Assembly: GCA_023433965.1 (NCBI GenBank)
Contig: JAEYTQ010000749.1
Coordinates: 1-5,940, forward strand
Direction of reading: 5' to 3'
Length of the DNA stretch: 5,940 bases
Source: Pseudomonadota bacterium
GTDB lineage: Bacteria > Pseudomonadota > Alphaproteobacteria > Rhizobiales > Xanthobacteraceae
Shown here: in pieces, positions 1 to 5,531 of the stretch
How positions within the stretch are numbered: position 1 is the stretch's first letter
How the letters are laid out: each line of letters opens with the position of its first letter
Notes under the pieces: model-generated
What the model was told of the DNA's origin: nothing
Seen by the model: only the letters and a program-made list of their open reading frames with translations
The model's database searches: none
Made by a program: the position numbers and the translations under genes

Positions 1-112
1 CTATAGCGAGGGTCAGCCCGCCGCGGTCGGGGGCGAGGGCGGCAGCCTGATTGGCCTCCGCGGAGAGAGGGCCGGACTGCGTGTTTGTCTTCGGGGCGGA
101 CGCCATTGTCAT
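1..112 (-). CDS. alr: N-terminal fragment of a gene downstream of dnaB, probably alanine racemase (3' end outside window)
   Basis: The minus strand is open from an ATG at 112 to the window edge, encoding 37 residues that begin MTMASAPKTN and end DRGGLTLAI. An in-frame TAA at 124-122 leaves only the ATGs at 112 and 106 as starts. Neither has a clear Shine-Dalgarno. The gene runs in the same direction as dnaB, 49 bases after its stop, so co-transcription is likely. The name is an inference: in many Rhizobiales a PLP-dependent alanine racemase, which makes D-alanine for peptidoglycan, follows dnaB. The closing GGLTLAI resembles the strand just before the PLP-binding barrel of that family (typically LTIDL...). 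The catalytic lysine region is not in the window, so the sequence alone does not prove the function. The reading frame is better supported than the name. Confidence 0.5.
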   Translation of the reverse strand, partial: MTMASAPKTNTQSGPLSAEANQAAALAPDRGGLTLAI

Positions 113-161
113 GGCGCCGTTTTACGCAAGAGGCCGGCGCCGTTCAACCCGGGGGCGCAAT

Positions 162-1664
162 CTAGTAGTCGCTGCGATCCGGCAGCTGCCCGTCATGCGC
201 GAGGTCGCCGAAGCGCGTGACCGAGGCGTCGAAGTGCAGCTCGACCGTGCCGGTCGGACCGTGGCGCTGCTTGCCGATGATGACTTCGGCGCGGCCGACC
301 GTGCGCTCCATGTCGGCCTGCCATTTGGCATGCTCCTCGGTGCCGGGACGCGGCTCCTTCATGGCGAGGTAATATTCCTCGCGGAACACGAACAGCACGA
401 CGTCGGCGTCCTGCTCGATCGATCCGGATTCACGCAGATCCGAGAGCTGCGGTCGCTTGTCGTCGCGCGACTCCACTTGGCGCGAGAGCTGCGACAGCGC
501 GATCACGGGAACGTTGAGCTCCTTGGCCAGCGCCTTCAGGCTGGTCGTAATCTCGGTGATTTCCTGCACGCGATTGTCGCTTCGCTTGCCGGAGCCCGAC
601 AGCAGCTGGATGTAGTCGATCACCAGGAGGTCCAGACCCTTCTGGCGCTTGAGCCGGCGCGCGCGCGCCATCAGCTGCGCGATCGAGAGGCCGCCGGTGG
701 CATCGACGTAGAACGGCAGCGACTGCAATTCGATCGAGACCTGGCGGATCTTCTCGAAATCGGCTTCCGAGATGCCGCCGCGGCGGATGTGGGAGGAGGG
801 GATGCCGGTGCGCTCTGCCACGATACGGGTGGCGAGCTGGTCGGCCGACATTTCGCAGGAGAAGAAGCCGATCACGCCGCCATTGGCGGCCTTCATGGTG
901 CCGTCGGCCTGAAGTTCCGGCACGTAGGCCTGCGCGACGTTGTAGGCGATGTTGGTCGCAAGCGACGTCTTGCCCATGCCGGGACGTCCAGCGACGATGA
1001 TGAGGTCGGAAGCTTGCAGGCCGCCCATCTTGGTGTCGAGGTCGCGCAGGCCCGTCGAGATGCCCGACAGCTTGCCGTCGCGCTGGAACGCCTTGGCCGC
1101 GAGATCGACGGCGACCGTCAGCGCCTGCGAGAATTTCTGGAAGCCGCCGTCATAGCGGCCGGACTCGGCGAGCTCGTAGAGCTTGCGTTCGGCGTCCTCG
1201 ATCTGCGCCCGCGGCTGGAAATCGACCGGCGCGTCATAGGCGACATTGACCATGTCCTCGCCGATGCCGATCAGGGCACGGCGCAACGACAGATCGTAGA
1301 TGGTGCGGCCGTAATCCTGGGCGTTGATGATCGTGGTGGCTTCGGCCGCAAGCCGCGCCAGATACTGCCCGATGGTCATGCCGCCGACATCGGTATCGGC
1401 GGGCAGGAATGTCTTCAGCGTGACTGGCGTCGCGATCTTGCCCATCCGGATCAGGCTGCCGGCGGTCTCGAAGATAGTCTGATGCAGCGGCTCGAAGAAA
1501 TGCTTCGCCTCCAGGAAGTCGGAGACGCGGTAGAAGGCGTCGTTGTTGACCAGGATCGCGCCGAGCAGGCTCTGTTCCGCCTCGATATTGTGCGGCGCGC
1601 TCCGATAGGCGGGAGTTCCGGCATCGGGCGCGAGTTTGAGAACGTTCGAATCAGTCAGGGCCAT
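162..1664 (-). CDS. dnaB: Replicative DNA helicase DnaB
   Basis: This is a complete 500-residue DnaB, the hexameric 5'-3' helicase that unwinds DNA ahead of the replisome and recruits primase. The N-terminal domain (about residues 22-125, PHNIEAEQSLLGAIL) is followed by a linker and a RecA-like motor. Motor motifs visible are Walker A GRPGMGKT (226-233), H1a FFSCEMS with catalytic Glu271, Walker B LLVIDYIQLL (346-355), H3 IALSQLSRQVESR (388-400, sensor Gln392) and the C-terminal KQRHGPTGT (465-473) carrying the KxR finger. A loop of about 20 residues after Walker A (about 246-265) is, as I recall, usual in alphaproteobacterial DnaB. There is no intein. The ATG at 1664 is fixed by an in-frame TAA 12 bases upstream, but no Shine-Dalgarno precedes it. 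The next gene downstream is the probable alr. Confidence 0.98.
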   Translation of the reverse strand: MALTDSNVLKLAPDAGTPAYRSAPHNIEAEQSLLGAILVNNDAFYRVSDFLEAKHFFEPLHQTIFETAGSLIRMGKIATPVTLKTFLPADTDVGGMTIGQYLARLAAEATTIINAQDYGRTIYDLSLRRALIGIGEDMVNVAYDAPVDFQPRAQIEDAERKLYELAESGRYDGGFQKFSQALTVAVDLAAKAFQRDGKLSGISTGLRDLDTKMGGLQASDLIIVAGRPGMGKTSLATNIAYNVAQAYVPELQADGTMKAANGGVIGFFSCEMSADQLATRIVAERTGIPSSHIRRGGISEADFEKIRQVSIELQSLPFYVDATGGLSIAQLMARARRLKRQKGLDLLVIDYIQLLSGSGKRSDNRVQEITEITTSLKALAKELNVPVIALSQLSRQVESRDDKRPQLSDLRESGSIEQDADVVLFVFREEYYLAMKEPRPGTEEHAKWQADMERTVGRAEVIIGKQRHGPTGTVELHFDASVTRFGDLAHDGQLPDRSDY

Positions 1665-1957
1665 GGTCGGACGTGCTTAGCAATTTTCTTGGGCGGATGC
1701 GGGGCCGGGATAAAGCGCCGCTGCCGTCGAAAGCGGAAGCAAAAGCTGACCGCTATCAACCGATCATTAAAGCGGTGGATGATTGGCGGCCGCAGCACGC
1801 GCCGCGCTTGACTGATTTTTGCGGAACTCGCCCGGCCTGGAAGCGGCCACAGCCGCGCTACGGAAAAATCCTGAAATCCGTGAACCCAGCCGGCTGGCGC
1901 GCAGACTTATCGAGAAGGCGCGCGAAATGACGCACCACGGCCGCGTTCCGCCCGGCT
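1665..1957. other. Intergenic stretch upstream of dnaB with no convincing gene
   Basis: These 293 bases separate dnaB from the small membrane-protein ORF. Open frames cross it on both strands, but they have arginine/proline-rich, unfamiliar translations and no good ribosome binding site. It contains a perfect 12-base palindrome CCAGCCGGCTGG at 1886-1897 and a weak 5-bp hairpin (1843-1847 with 1852-1856). Neither is followed by a T tract on either strand, so I do not call a terminator. I looked for a dnaB promoter on the minus strand and found no well-spaced -35/-10 pair. Confidence 0.5.
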
Positions 1958-2077
1958 TCAGACCAGCAGGAGGTAGACCAGCGCAACCAGGGCCGCCCCA
2001 ACGCCGGTGACGATCAGGGCGTAATCGGTGCGGAGGTCGTCCTGCACGTCGAATGAGGTTTGGGTCTCTTTGCTCAT
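1958..2077 (-). CDS. Small single-helix membrane protein, 39 residues, unknown function
   Basis: This ORF runs from ATG (2077) to TGA (1960-1958). An in-frame TAG nine bases upstream of the ATG makes this the only start. The first 19 residues are polar and acidic (MSKETQTSFDVQDDLRTDY). Residues 20-39 are one unbroken hydrophobic helix ending in VYLLLV, so the chain stops at the end of the membrane span. With Lys3 and Arg16 on the N-terminal side, an N-in orientation is likely. About 84% of its codons end in G or C, as expected for a real gene here. No Shine-Dalgarno is visible. A CRP-type palindrome is centred 41.5 bases upstream of the A of the ATG, which would suit an activated, leaderless transcript (inference). 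It lies in the same direction as dnaB but about 290 bases away. I do not recognise the family. Confidence 0.55.
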   Translation of the reverse strand: MSKETQTSFDVQDDLRTDYALIVTGVGAALVALVYLLLV

Positions 2078-2109
2078 GGCGACGGTCTAAGCCAGACCCG
2101 ACCGGACTT

Positions 2110-2127
2110 ATGTGAAGCAGATCACAT
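2110..2127. promoter_or_regulatory. CRP/FNR-superfamily binding site candidate
   Basis: The sequence ATGTGAAGCAGATCACAT contains TGTGA-N6-TCACA (2111-2126), both half-sites matching the classic CRP consensus, with one further matched A/T pair outside. It differs from the FixK/FNR form (TTGAT-N4-ATCAA), so a cAMP-type CRP homologue is the better guess. Its centre (2118.5) is 41.5 bases from the A of the ATG at 2077 on the minus strand, the class II activator distance if transcription begins at that A. A TAGACC at 2089-2084 would then be the -10. Towards the plus strand, TACTGT at 2149-2154 would put a start near 2161, also about 42 bases from the centre. Whether it works in one or both directions is inference. 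Confidence 0.5.
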
Positions 2128-2129
2128 CT

Positions 2130-2147
2130 CCCCGGATTCTTTCGGGG
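2130..2147. repeat. Short inverted repeat beside the CRP-like site
   Basis: CCCCG (2130-2134) and CGGGG (2143-2147) form a perfect 5-bp stem around an 8-base spacer, starting three bases after the CRP-like palindrome. There is no T tract, so it is not a terminator. It could be a second operator half-pair or chance in GC-rich DNA. Confidence 0.25.
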
Positions 2148-2215
2148 GTACTGTCGGAACAGGCAGGCGGGCTGGGGATTATCCCATTCCCGCCGACAAG
2201 GAAACGAGGCGAGCG

Positions 2216-2422
2216 ATGCGGCCAGAACGGCAGCGGCAGGAGTGGCGAAGCGAGGCAGGCAGCCGGCTTTGGCTGTCAGGGCTGATAGCGGCCATGAAGC
2301 ATGCGGAACGGCCTGATGTCCGTCGTCAGCCGGTCGCACCCGAAATCCTGCTGGAATTCCGGGCGCAGTTGGCCTTGACCACCTCTTTCCTAGCCTCCCG
2401 GGTGTCGACCCTGCGTCACTAG
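2216..2422 (+). CDS. Possible small hypothetical protein, 68 residues
   Basis: The plus-strand frame from ATG 2216 to TAG 2420-2422 encodes a soluble, basic protein starting MRPERQRQEW and ending VSTLRH. I recognise no domain and see no signal peptide or membrane span. In favour: GAGG (2206-2209) sits six bases before the ATG, a candidate activator site and a weak -10 lie upstream, and the stop is four bases from the stop of the convergent cfa gene. Against: only about 72% of codons end in G or C, and it uses ATA, CTA and CGA, codons rare in the clear genes here. The frame stays open upstream to 2060 but with no better start. It may be a young or fast-evolving gene, or a chance ORF. Confidence 0.35.
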   Translation: MRPERQRQEWRSEAGSRLWLSGLIAAMKHAERPDVRRQPVAPEILLEFRAQLALTTSFLASRVSTLRH

Positions 2423-2426
2423 AAAC

Positions 2427-3677
2427 CTATTCACCAGCCAGCTTGAGCCTCGGCCTCCCCGTTCCTTCGCGCGCCCGCAGCCGGGCTTCCTGGCGCGCAA
2501 TGTAATTGCGGGTCATCGGCACGACGCCCTGGCGGCGCGTGAGCTGGAGCTGGAAGTTCATCATGGCCTGCTTGCGGAACGTCATCTCGCAGGCCGCCAG
2601 ATAGAACTCCCACATCAGAGCGAAGCGCGCGTCATAGAGCTGCACCGCTTCCTCGCGCCGCGCCATGAAGCGCTCCCGCCAGGCCTTCAGCGTCTCGGCG
2701 TAGTGCAGGCGCAGAATCTCGATGTCGCAGACCAAGAGGCCCGCGCGCTCGACCGCCGGTAGCACCTCGGAGAGCGCGGGGATGTAGCCGCCGGGGAAGA
2801 TGTACTTGGCGATCCAGGGATTGGTCGAATCCGGGCCCTGCGAACGGCCGATCGCGTGCAGCAGCATGACGCCGTCTTCTTTCAGCAGTTCGGCGCAGCG
2901 TTTGAAATAGGCGTCGTAGAACCTTGCCCCGACATGTTCGAACATGCCCACGGACACGATGCGGTCGAACGTACCGTCAATGTCGCGATAATCCTGCAGC
3001 AGGAATCTGGCCGATGCCGCCAAGCCTTTTTCGGCCGCGCGCGCATTGGCCACCTGCAGCTGCTCGGTCGACAGCGTGACGCCGGTGACGTCGGCTCCCG
3101 CGATCTCGGCAAGATAGAGCCCGAGGCCGCCCCAGCCGGAGCCGATGTCGAGCACGCGCTGGCCGTCCCTGACGAGAAGCTTGGCGGCAATGTGCCGCTT
3201 CTTGGCCAGCTGCGCATCGTCCAGCGGCATGTCGGGCGTCTCAAAATAGGCGCAGCTGTATTGCTTGTCCGCATCGAGAAACAGCGAGTAGAGCCGGCCG
3301 TCGAGATCGTAATGATGAGCGACGTTTCGGTGGGAGCGGGCGCGCGGATTGAACTGCTTCAGGTGCCGCGTTAAATAGCGCAGGTGCCACCACGGCTTTG
3401 CCCACTGCGGCAATAGGTCGGGTTGATCGAGCAGGATCGCGAGGGCATCAGCAATCGTGCCGCGCTCGATCACGAACTCGCCGTCCATGTAGGACTCGCC
3501 GAGCCCGAGCTCCGGATTGACGAGAACCTTCCGCTCGGCGTCCGCGGTGACGAAGCGCACCGCGACCGGCTCGCCGGAGCCGTCGCCGACGGTAAACTTC
3601 GATCCGCTTGCGCAGGTCACCGTCATCGACCCGCGGCGGATGAATTGGGACAGGAATCTACGCAACAAACGGTCCAT
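2427..3677 (-). CDS. cfa: Cyclopropane-fatty-acyl-phospholipid synthase
   Basis: The enzyme adds a methylene from S-adenosylmethionine across double bases of unsaturated acyl chains in membrane phospholipids, forming cyclopropane (lactobacillic-type) fatty acids; it acts at the inner membrane surface, typically in stationary phase or acid stress. Using the 416-residue start, an N-terminal lipid-binding domain (about 1-110) precedes the Rossmann methyltransferase domain with SAM motif VLDIGSGWGGLGLYLA (175-190). The residues that hold the active-site bicarbonate in E. coli Cfa all have counterparts: Cys142 (QYSCAYF), Glu247 (MFEHVG), His274 and Ile276 (LLHAIG), and Tyr326 (RLHYAETLKAW). The frame extends upstream to a TTG at 3773 (448 residues), but that N-terminus is unlike the family. 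Of two neighbouring ATGs (3683 and 3677), the second has the better spacing from GAGAGGGA. It is a single gene, divergent from the c-heme protein gene. Confidence 0.95.
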   Translation of the reverse strand: MDRLLRRFLSQFIRRGSMTVTCASGSKFTVGDGSGEPVAVRFVTADAERKVLVNPELGLGESYMDGEFVIERGTIADALAILLDQPDLLPQWAKPWWHLRYLTRHLKQFNPRARSHRNVAHHYDLDGRLYSLFLDADKQYSCAYFETPDMPLDDAQLAKKRHIAAKLLVRDGQRVLDIGSGWGGLGLYLAEIAGADVTGVTLSTEQLQVANARAAEKGLAASARFLLQDYRDIDGTFDRIVSVGMFEHVGARFYDAYFKRCAELLKEDGVMLLHAIGRSQGPDSTNPWIAKYIFPGGYIPALSEVLPAVERAGLLVCDIEILRLHYAETLKAWRERFMARREEAVQLYDARFALMWEFYLAACEMTFRKQAMMNFQLQLTRRQGVVPMTRNYIARQEARLRAREGTGRPRLKLAGE

Positions 3678-3683
3678 CGACAT

Positions 3684-3691
3684 TCCCTCTC
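3684..3691 (-). promoter_or_regulatory. Ribosome binding site that decides the cfa start
   Basis: On the minus strand GAGAGGGA lies eight bases (counted from its GAGG core) before the ATG at 3677, but only about two before the ATG at 3683. This favours 3677 as the cfa start and argues against the TTG-initiated 448-codon version, which would place this site inside the coding region. Confidence 0.6.
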
Positions 3692-3934
3692 GAGCGAACC
3701 CGAAAGATGCGACTAACCCGGCCTTCACATCGGACGCCCAGGCGCCGCAGCGGTCCTGTGCGTTTGCATCCAAATTAGGGAGCCGGTTCCGGCCTTGCTA
3801 TTGCGCTCTATTCAAACCCGATATTCGAAACCGCTTGATCACATCCCTGCGCGTGGAGCCTTCCATTCGCGGCTCAATCGGTTAAAAGGTGACCGCCGCC
3901 GTGCCGATGCCGGCTGCATGGGCGTCAAATCAAC
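3692..3934. other. Divergent intergenic region between cfa and the c-heme protein gene
   Basis: This stretch must hold the promoters of both divergent genes. I see a compact palindrome GCCGG-TT-CCGGC at 3782-3793 and a single CRP half-site (TCACA, 3839-3843) with no matching partner. An AT-richer segment around 3796-3845 is the likeliest promoter zone. No -35/-10 pair with good spacing stood out on either strand, so no promoter is called. Confidence 0.4.
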
Positions 3935-3938
3935 GGAG
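3935..3938 (+). promoter_or_regulatory. Ribosome binding site of the c-heme protein gene
   Basis: GGAG lies nine bases before the ATG at 3948. It supports that ATG as the start, which also gives a proper signal peptide. Confidence 0.6.
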
Positions 3939-3947
3939 ATCATTTGA

Positions 3948-4814
3948 ATGTCGAGCCGAGCGCTCAGCCTCGCGACGGTATTGCTTCTGATCGGCTTCGG
4001 TGCGGCCGATCCCGTTCTTGCGCAGGCGACGAACCTCGAGGCCGGCAAGACGCCCTCCCAGCTTTTCGCCCAGACCTGCAATGTTTGCCACAAGAGCCCG
4101 CGCGGACTTCTGAAATCCGTGGCGCCGGGTTCGCTGCCGGGATTCCTGCGCCAGCACTACACCACGAGCTCGGACATGGCAGGCGTCCTTGCGACCTATC
4201 TGATTTCCAACGGGGCCACCGACACCCGCTACCAGGCCAAGGACGGCAAGAACGCGAGCAGCAATCCCGAGCATCAGGGGCGCCGCCCGCGCGCCCAGGA
4301 TGCGGCCAGGCCGGAGGGCGAGGCTGCTGCTCCCGCTGCGGAAGGTGCGCGTCAGAAGCGCACCGCGCGGCCCGTCGAGGACGGAGCGAAGCCAGAAGGC
4401 CAGGCCGCGCCCGAGGGACGCAAGGGCAAGCGCCGCGCCCAGCCCGCGACTGAGGAAGCCCCGAAGGTCGATGCCGCCGCGCCGGCGAGTGGAAACAAGA
4501 CGAGCGAACCGAAGACCGAGCCCGACGGCGGCAAGGCGTCGGCCGAGCCCAAACCGGAGAACAGCTCCCGCAGCAGCGATACACCGGCGTCACGTCCCGA
4601 TCCGGTCCCCCAGGTGACGCCGGCGGCTCCAGCCGCCGCCAAGCCCTCCGAGCCGGCCACGCCCAAGCCGGTGGAAGAGTCTGCTCCCAAACCTGCCGCC
4701 AGCTCCGAGCCCGCCCCGGCACCCAAGCCGCAGGACCAGACGCCGCCCGCGACCGCCGCACCTCCGGCGCCGGCCGCGTCCTCCGGGCCTCCGGCGCCGC
4801 CGATCTCGCGCTGA
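3948..4814 (+). CDS. Exported c-type heme protein with long Pro/Ala-rich tail
   Basis: The 288-residue product starts with a signal peptide (SRALSLATVLLLIGFGA..., likely cut after VLA25), so it should be periplasmic. The mature N-terminus has one c-heme site, CNVCH (Cys44, Cys47, His48), followed by LPGFLRQHYTTSSDMAGVLATYLIS. That segment offers Met77 or His70 as a possible sixth iron ligand and a C-terminal helix like that of class I cytochromes c. The folded part is only about 70 residues, small for a cytochrome c domain. From about residue 98 the chain is low complexity: a basic stretch (about 111-165, RRPRAQ, GRKGKRR) and then a Pro/Ala/Lys/Glu-rich region to the end, probably disordered. 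No redox partner gene is adjacent, so its electron-transfer role is unknown. A strong hairpin follows the stop. The export and heme-site calls are firm; the function is not. Confidence 0.85.
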   Translation: MSSRALSLATVLLLIGFGAADPVLAQATNLEAGKTPSQLFAQTCNVCHKSPRGLLKSVAPGSLPGFLRQHYTTSSDMAGVLATYLISNGATDTRYQAKDGKNASSNPEHQGRRPRAQDAARPEGEAAAPAAEGARQKRTARPVEDGAKPEGQAAPEGRKGKRRAQPATEEAPKVDAAAPASGNKTSEPKTEPDGGKASAEPKPENSSRSSDTPASRPDPVPQVTPAAPAAAKPSEPATPKPVEESAPKPAASSEPAPAPKPQDQTPPATAAPPAPAASSGPPAPPISR

Positions 4815-4837
4815 GTCGATCCACACTCTGAATCCGA

Positions 4838-4872
4838 GATACGGAAGCCGCGCCCATTGCGGCTTCCGTATC
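4838..4872 (+). terminator. Strong hairpin terminator after the c-heme protein gene
   Basis: A perfect 14-bp stem (4838-4851 paired with 4859-4872, GATACGGAAGCCGC and its complement) encloses a 7-base loop, beginning 24 bases after the stop codon at 4814. The following bases GTATTG contain no long T run, so it is a hairpin of terminator type with a weak U tract. It separates the c-heme gene from the tetR promoter, which begins only four bases later. Confidence 0.75.
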
Positions 4873-4875
4873 GTA

Positions 4876-4905
4876 TTGACCGCGATTAGAGCATTGCTCT
4901 AGAGT
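4876..4905 (+). promoter_or_regulatory. Candidate sigma-70 promoter of the tetR-thioesterase pair
   Basis: TTGACC (4876-4881, five of six consensus bases) is followed by an 18-base spacer and TAGAGT (4900-4905, four of six). Transcription would begin near 4912, leaving a very short leader before the Shine-Dalgarno GGGAGG (4914-4919) and the ATG at 4924. The spacer contains the palindrome described separately, as expected for a repressed promoter. Confidence 0.4.
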
Positions 4906-4913
4906 GAAGCTCT
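4887..4913. promoter_or_regulatory. Candidate TetR-family operator: two abutting inverted repeats
   Basis: TAGAGCATTGCTCTA (4887-4901) is a perfect inverted repeat with 6-base arms and a 3-base spacer. It shares its last base with a second one, AGAG-N5-CTCT (4901-4913). Both use the same AGAG/CTCT half-site. They lie directly in front of the tetR-family gene and over its putative promoter, so autorepression is the natural reading. TetR-family operators are often palindromes of this size. Confidence 0.6.
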
Positions 4914-4923
4914 GGGAGGCTCG

Positions 4924-5520
4924 ATGGCGACGAGCGTGCGAGACGATTTGTTGGCGGCCGGGCTGATGGTGTTCGACCGCGTCGGCTTCGAAGCTGCGAC
5001 GGTGACGGCGATCCGCACCCGGGCGCGCGCCTCCAACGGCAGCTTCTTTCACGTCTTCCGCTCGAAGAAGGAGCTCGCCGGTGCGCTGTTCCTGGAGATC
5101 TTGCGGCACTATCACGCCGCGGTGCTGGCCGCGCTCGATCCGGTCCCTGACGCCGAGCAGGGCATCGATCGCCTGATCCGGGCGCATCTCGATTGGGTCG
5201 TCACCAGCCGGCGCGAGGCGCGCTACCTGTTCGAGATCTCGCGCAGCGAATGGAGCGAGGACCTGCGCGAGGCCCAGCGCGCGCAGAATGCGCGGCTCGC
5301 CGAAGGCATTGAGCGCTGGCGTGCGCCGCTGGTCGCGAGTGGCGAGCTTCTGCCGATGACGGCGCCGATGTTCATCAGCCAGCTGATCGGTCCGGCGCAG
5401 ATCTTCTGCCGCGCCTTTCTGTCGGGACGCGACCGCACCGATCCGCGGATCGAGGCCGACACGCTGATCGCTTGCGCGCATCGTGCATTGAGGCCGTGCG
5501 ACCGGATCAACAAGCGCTAG
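4924..5520 (+). CDS. TetR/AcrR-family transcriptional regulator
   Basis: A 198-residue protein of usual TetR-family length. The N-terminal DNA-binding domain spans about residues 5-52. It includes the helix-turn-helix ATVTAIRTRARASNGSFFHV (25-44) and the conserved FRSKKELAGALF (45-56) that closes the domain. The remaining helical part (about 60-190) would bind a ligand and form the dimer; its sequence does not reveal the ligand. GGGAGG (4914-4919) sits four bases before the ATG. The gene is followed after 11 bases by a hotdog thioesterase, so the likely role is repression of this two-gene unit, with an acyl-CoA or aromatic-CoA compound as a plausible inducer (inference). The family call is secure; the target rests on the palindromes in its own promoter. 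Confidence 0.95.
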   Translation: MATSVRDDLLAAGLMVFDRVGFEAATVTAIRTRARASNGSFFHVFRSKKELAGALFLEILRHYHAAVLAALDPVPDAEQGIDRLIRAHLDWVVTSRREARYLFEISRSEWSEDLREAQRAQNARLAEGIERWRAPLVASGELLPMTAPMFISQLIGPAQIFCRAFLSGRDRTDPRIEADTLIACAHRALRPCDRINKR

Positions 5521-5531
5521 GGAGAGACTGT

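Noticed and set aside
51..1811. A plus-strand frame of 586 codons covering dnaB in antisense
   Set aside because: dnaB is unmistakable on the other strand, and long antisense frames are expected opposite high-GC genes. The translation is rich in Arg, Asp and Leu with no recognisable domain.
1843..1856. Hairpin GCGGC-CACA-GCCGC as terminator of the small membrane gene
   Set aside because: The stem is only five base pairs, more than 100 bases from the stop, and no T tract follows in the minus-strand direction.
1673..1930. A plus-strand ORF of 85 codons near the dnaB start
   Set aside because: No convincing ribosome site, no recognisable domain, and it starts nine bases from the dnaB ATG in a region expected to be its leader.
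2156..2180. GGAAC (2156-2160) followed after 16 bases by GATT, resembling an EcfG general stress promoter
   Set aside because: The known pattern needs CGTT at the -10; only two of four bases match, so it is likely chance.
1767..2339. A minus-strand frame of 190 codons across the region upstream of dnaB
   Set aside because: It overlaps the better-supported 39-residue ORF in another frame and runs through the CRP-like site. Its composition is Pro/Arg/Ala-rich with no domain or ribosome site.
3828..3843. A second CRP-like site upstream of the c-heme gene
   Set aside because: Only the TCACA half matches; the partner half-site is AAACC, and it does not fit the FixK/FNR pattern either.
4300..4810. 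Pro/Ala-rich coding region as a possible tandem DNA repeat
   Set aside because: The low complexity is in amino-acid composition. I see no regular repeated unit at the DNA level.
3964..5481. A minus-strand frame of 505 codons opposite the c-heme and tetR genes
   Set aside because: It covers two clear plus-strand genes and the terminator between them. The translation is Arg/Ala/Pro-rich and unfamiliar, so it is a GC-driven shadow.
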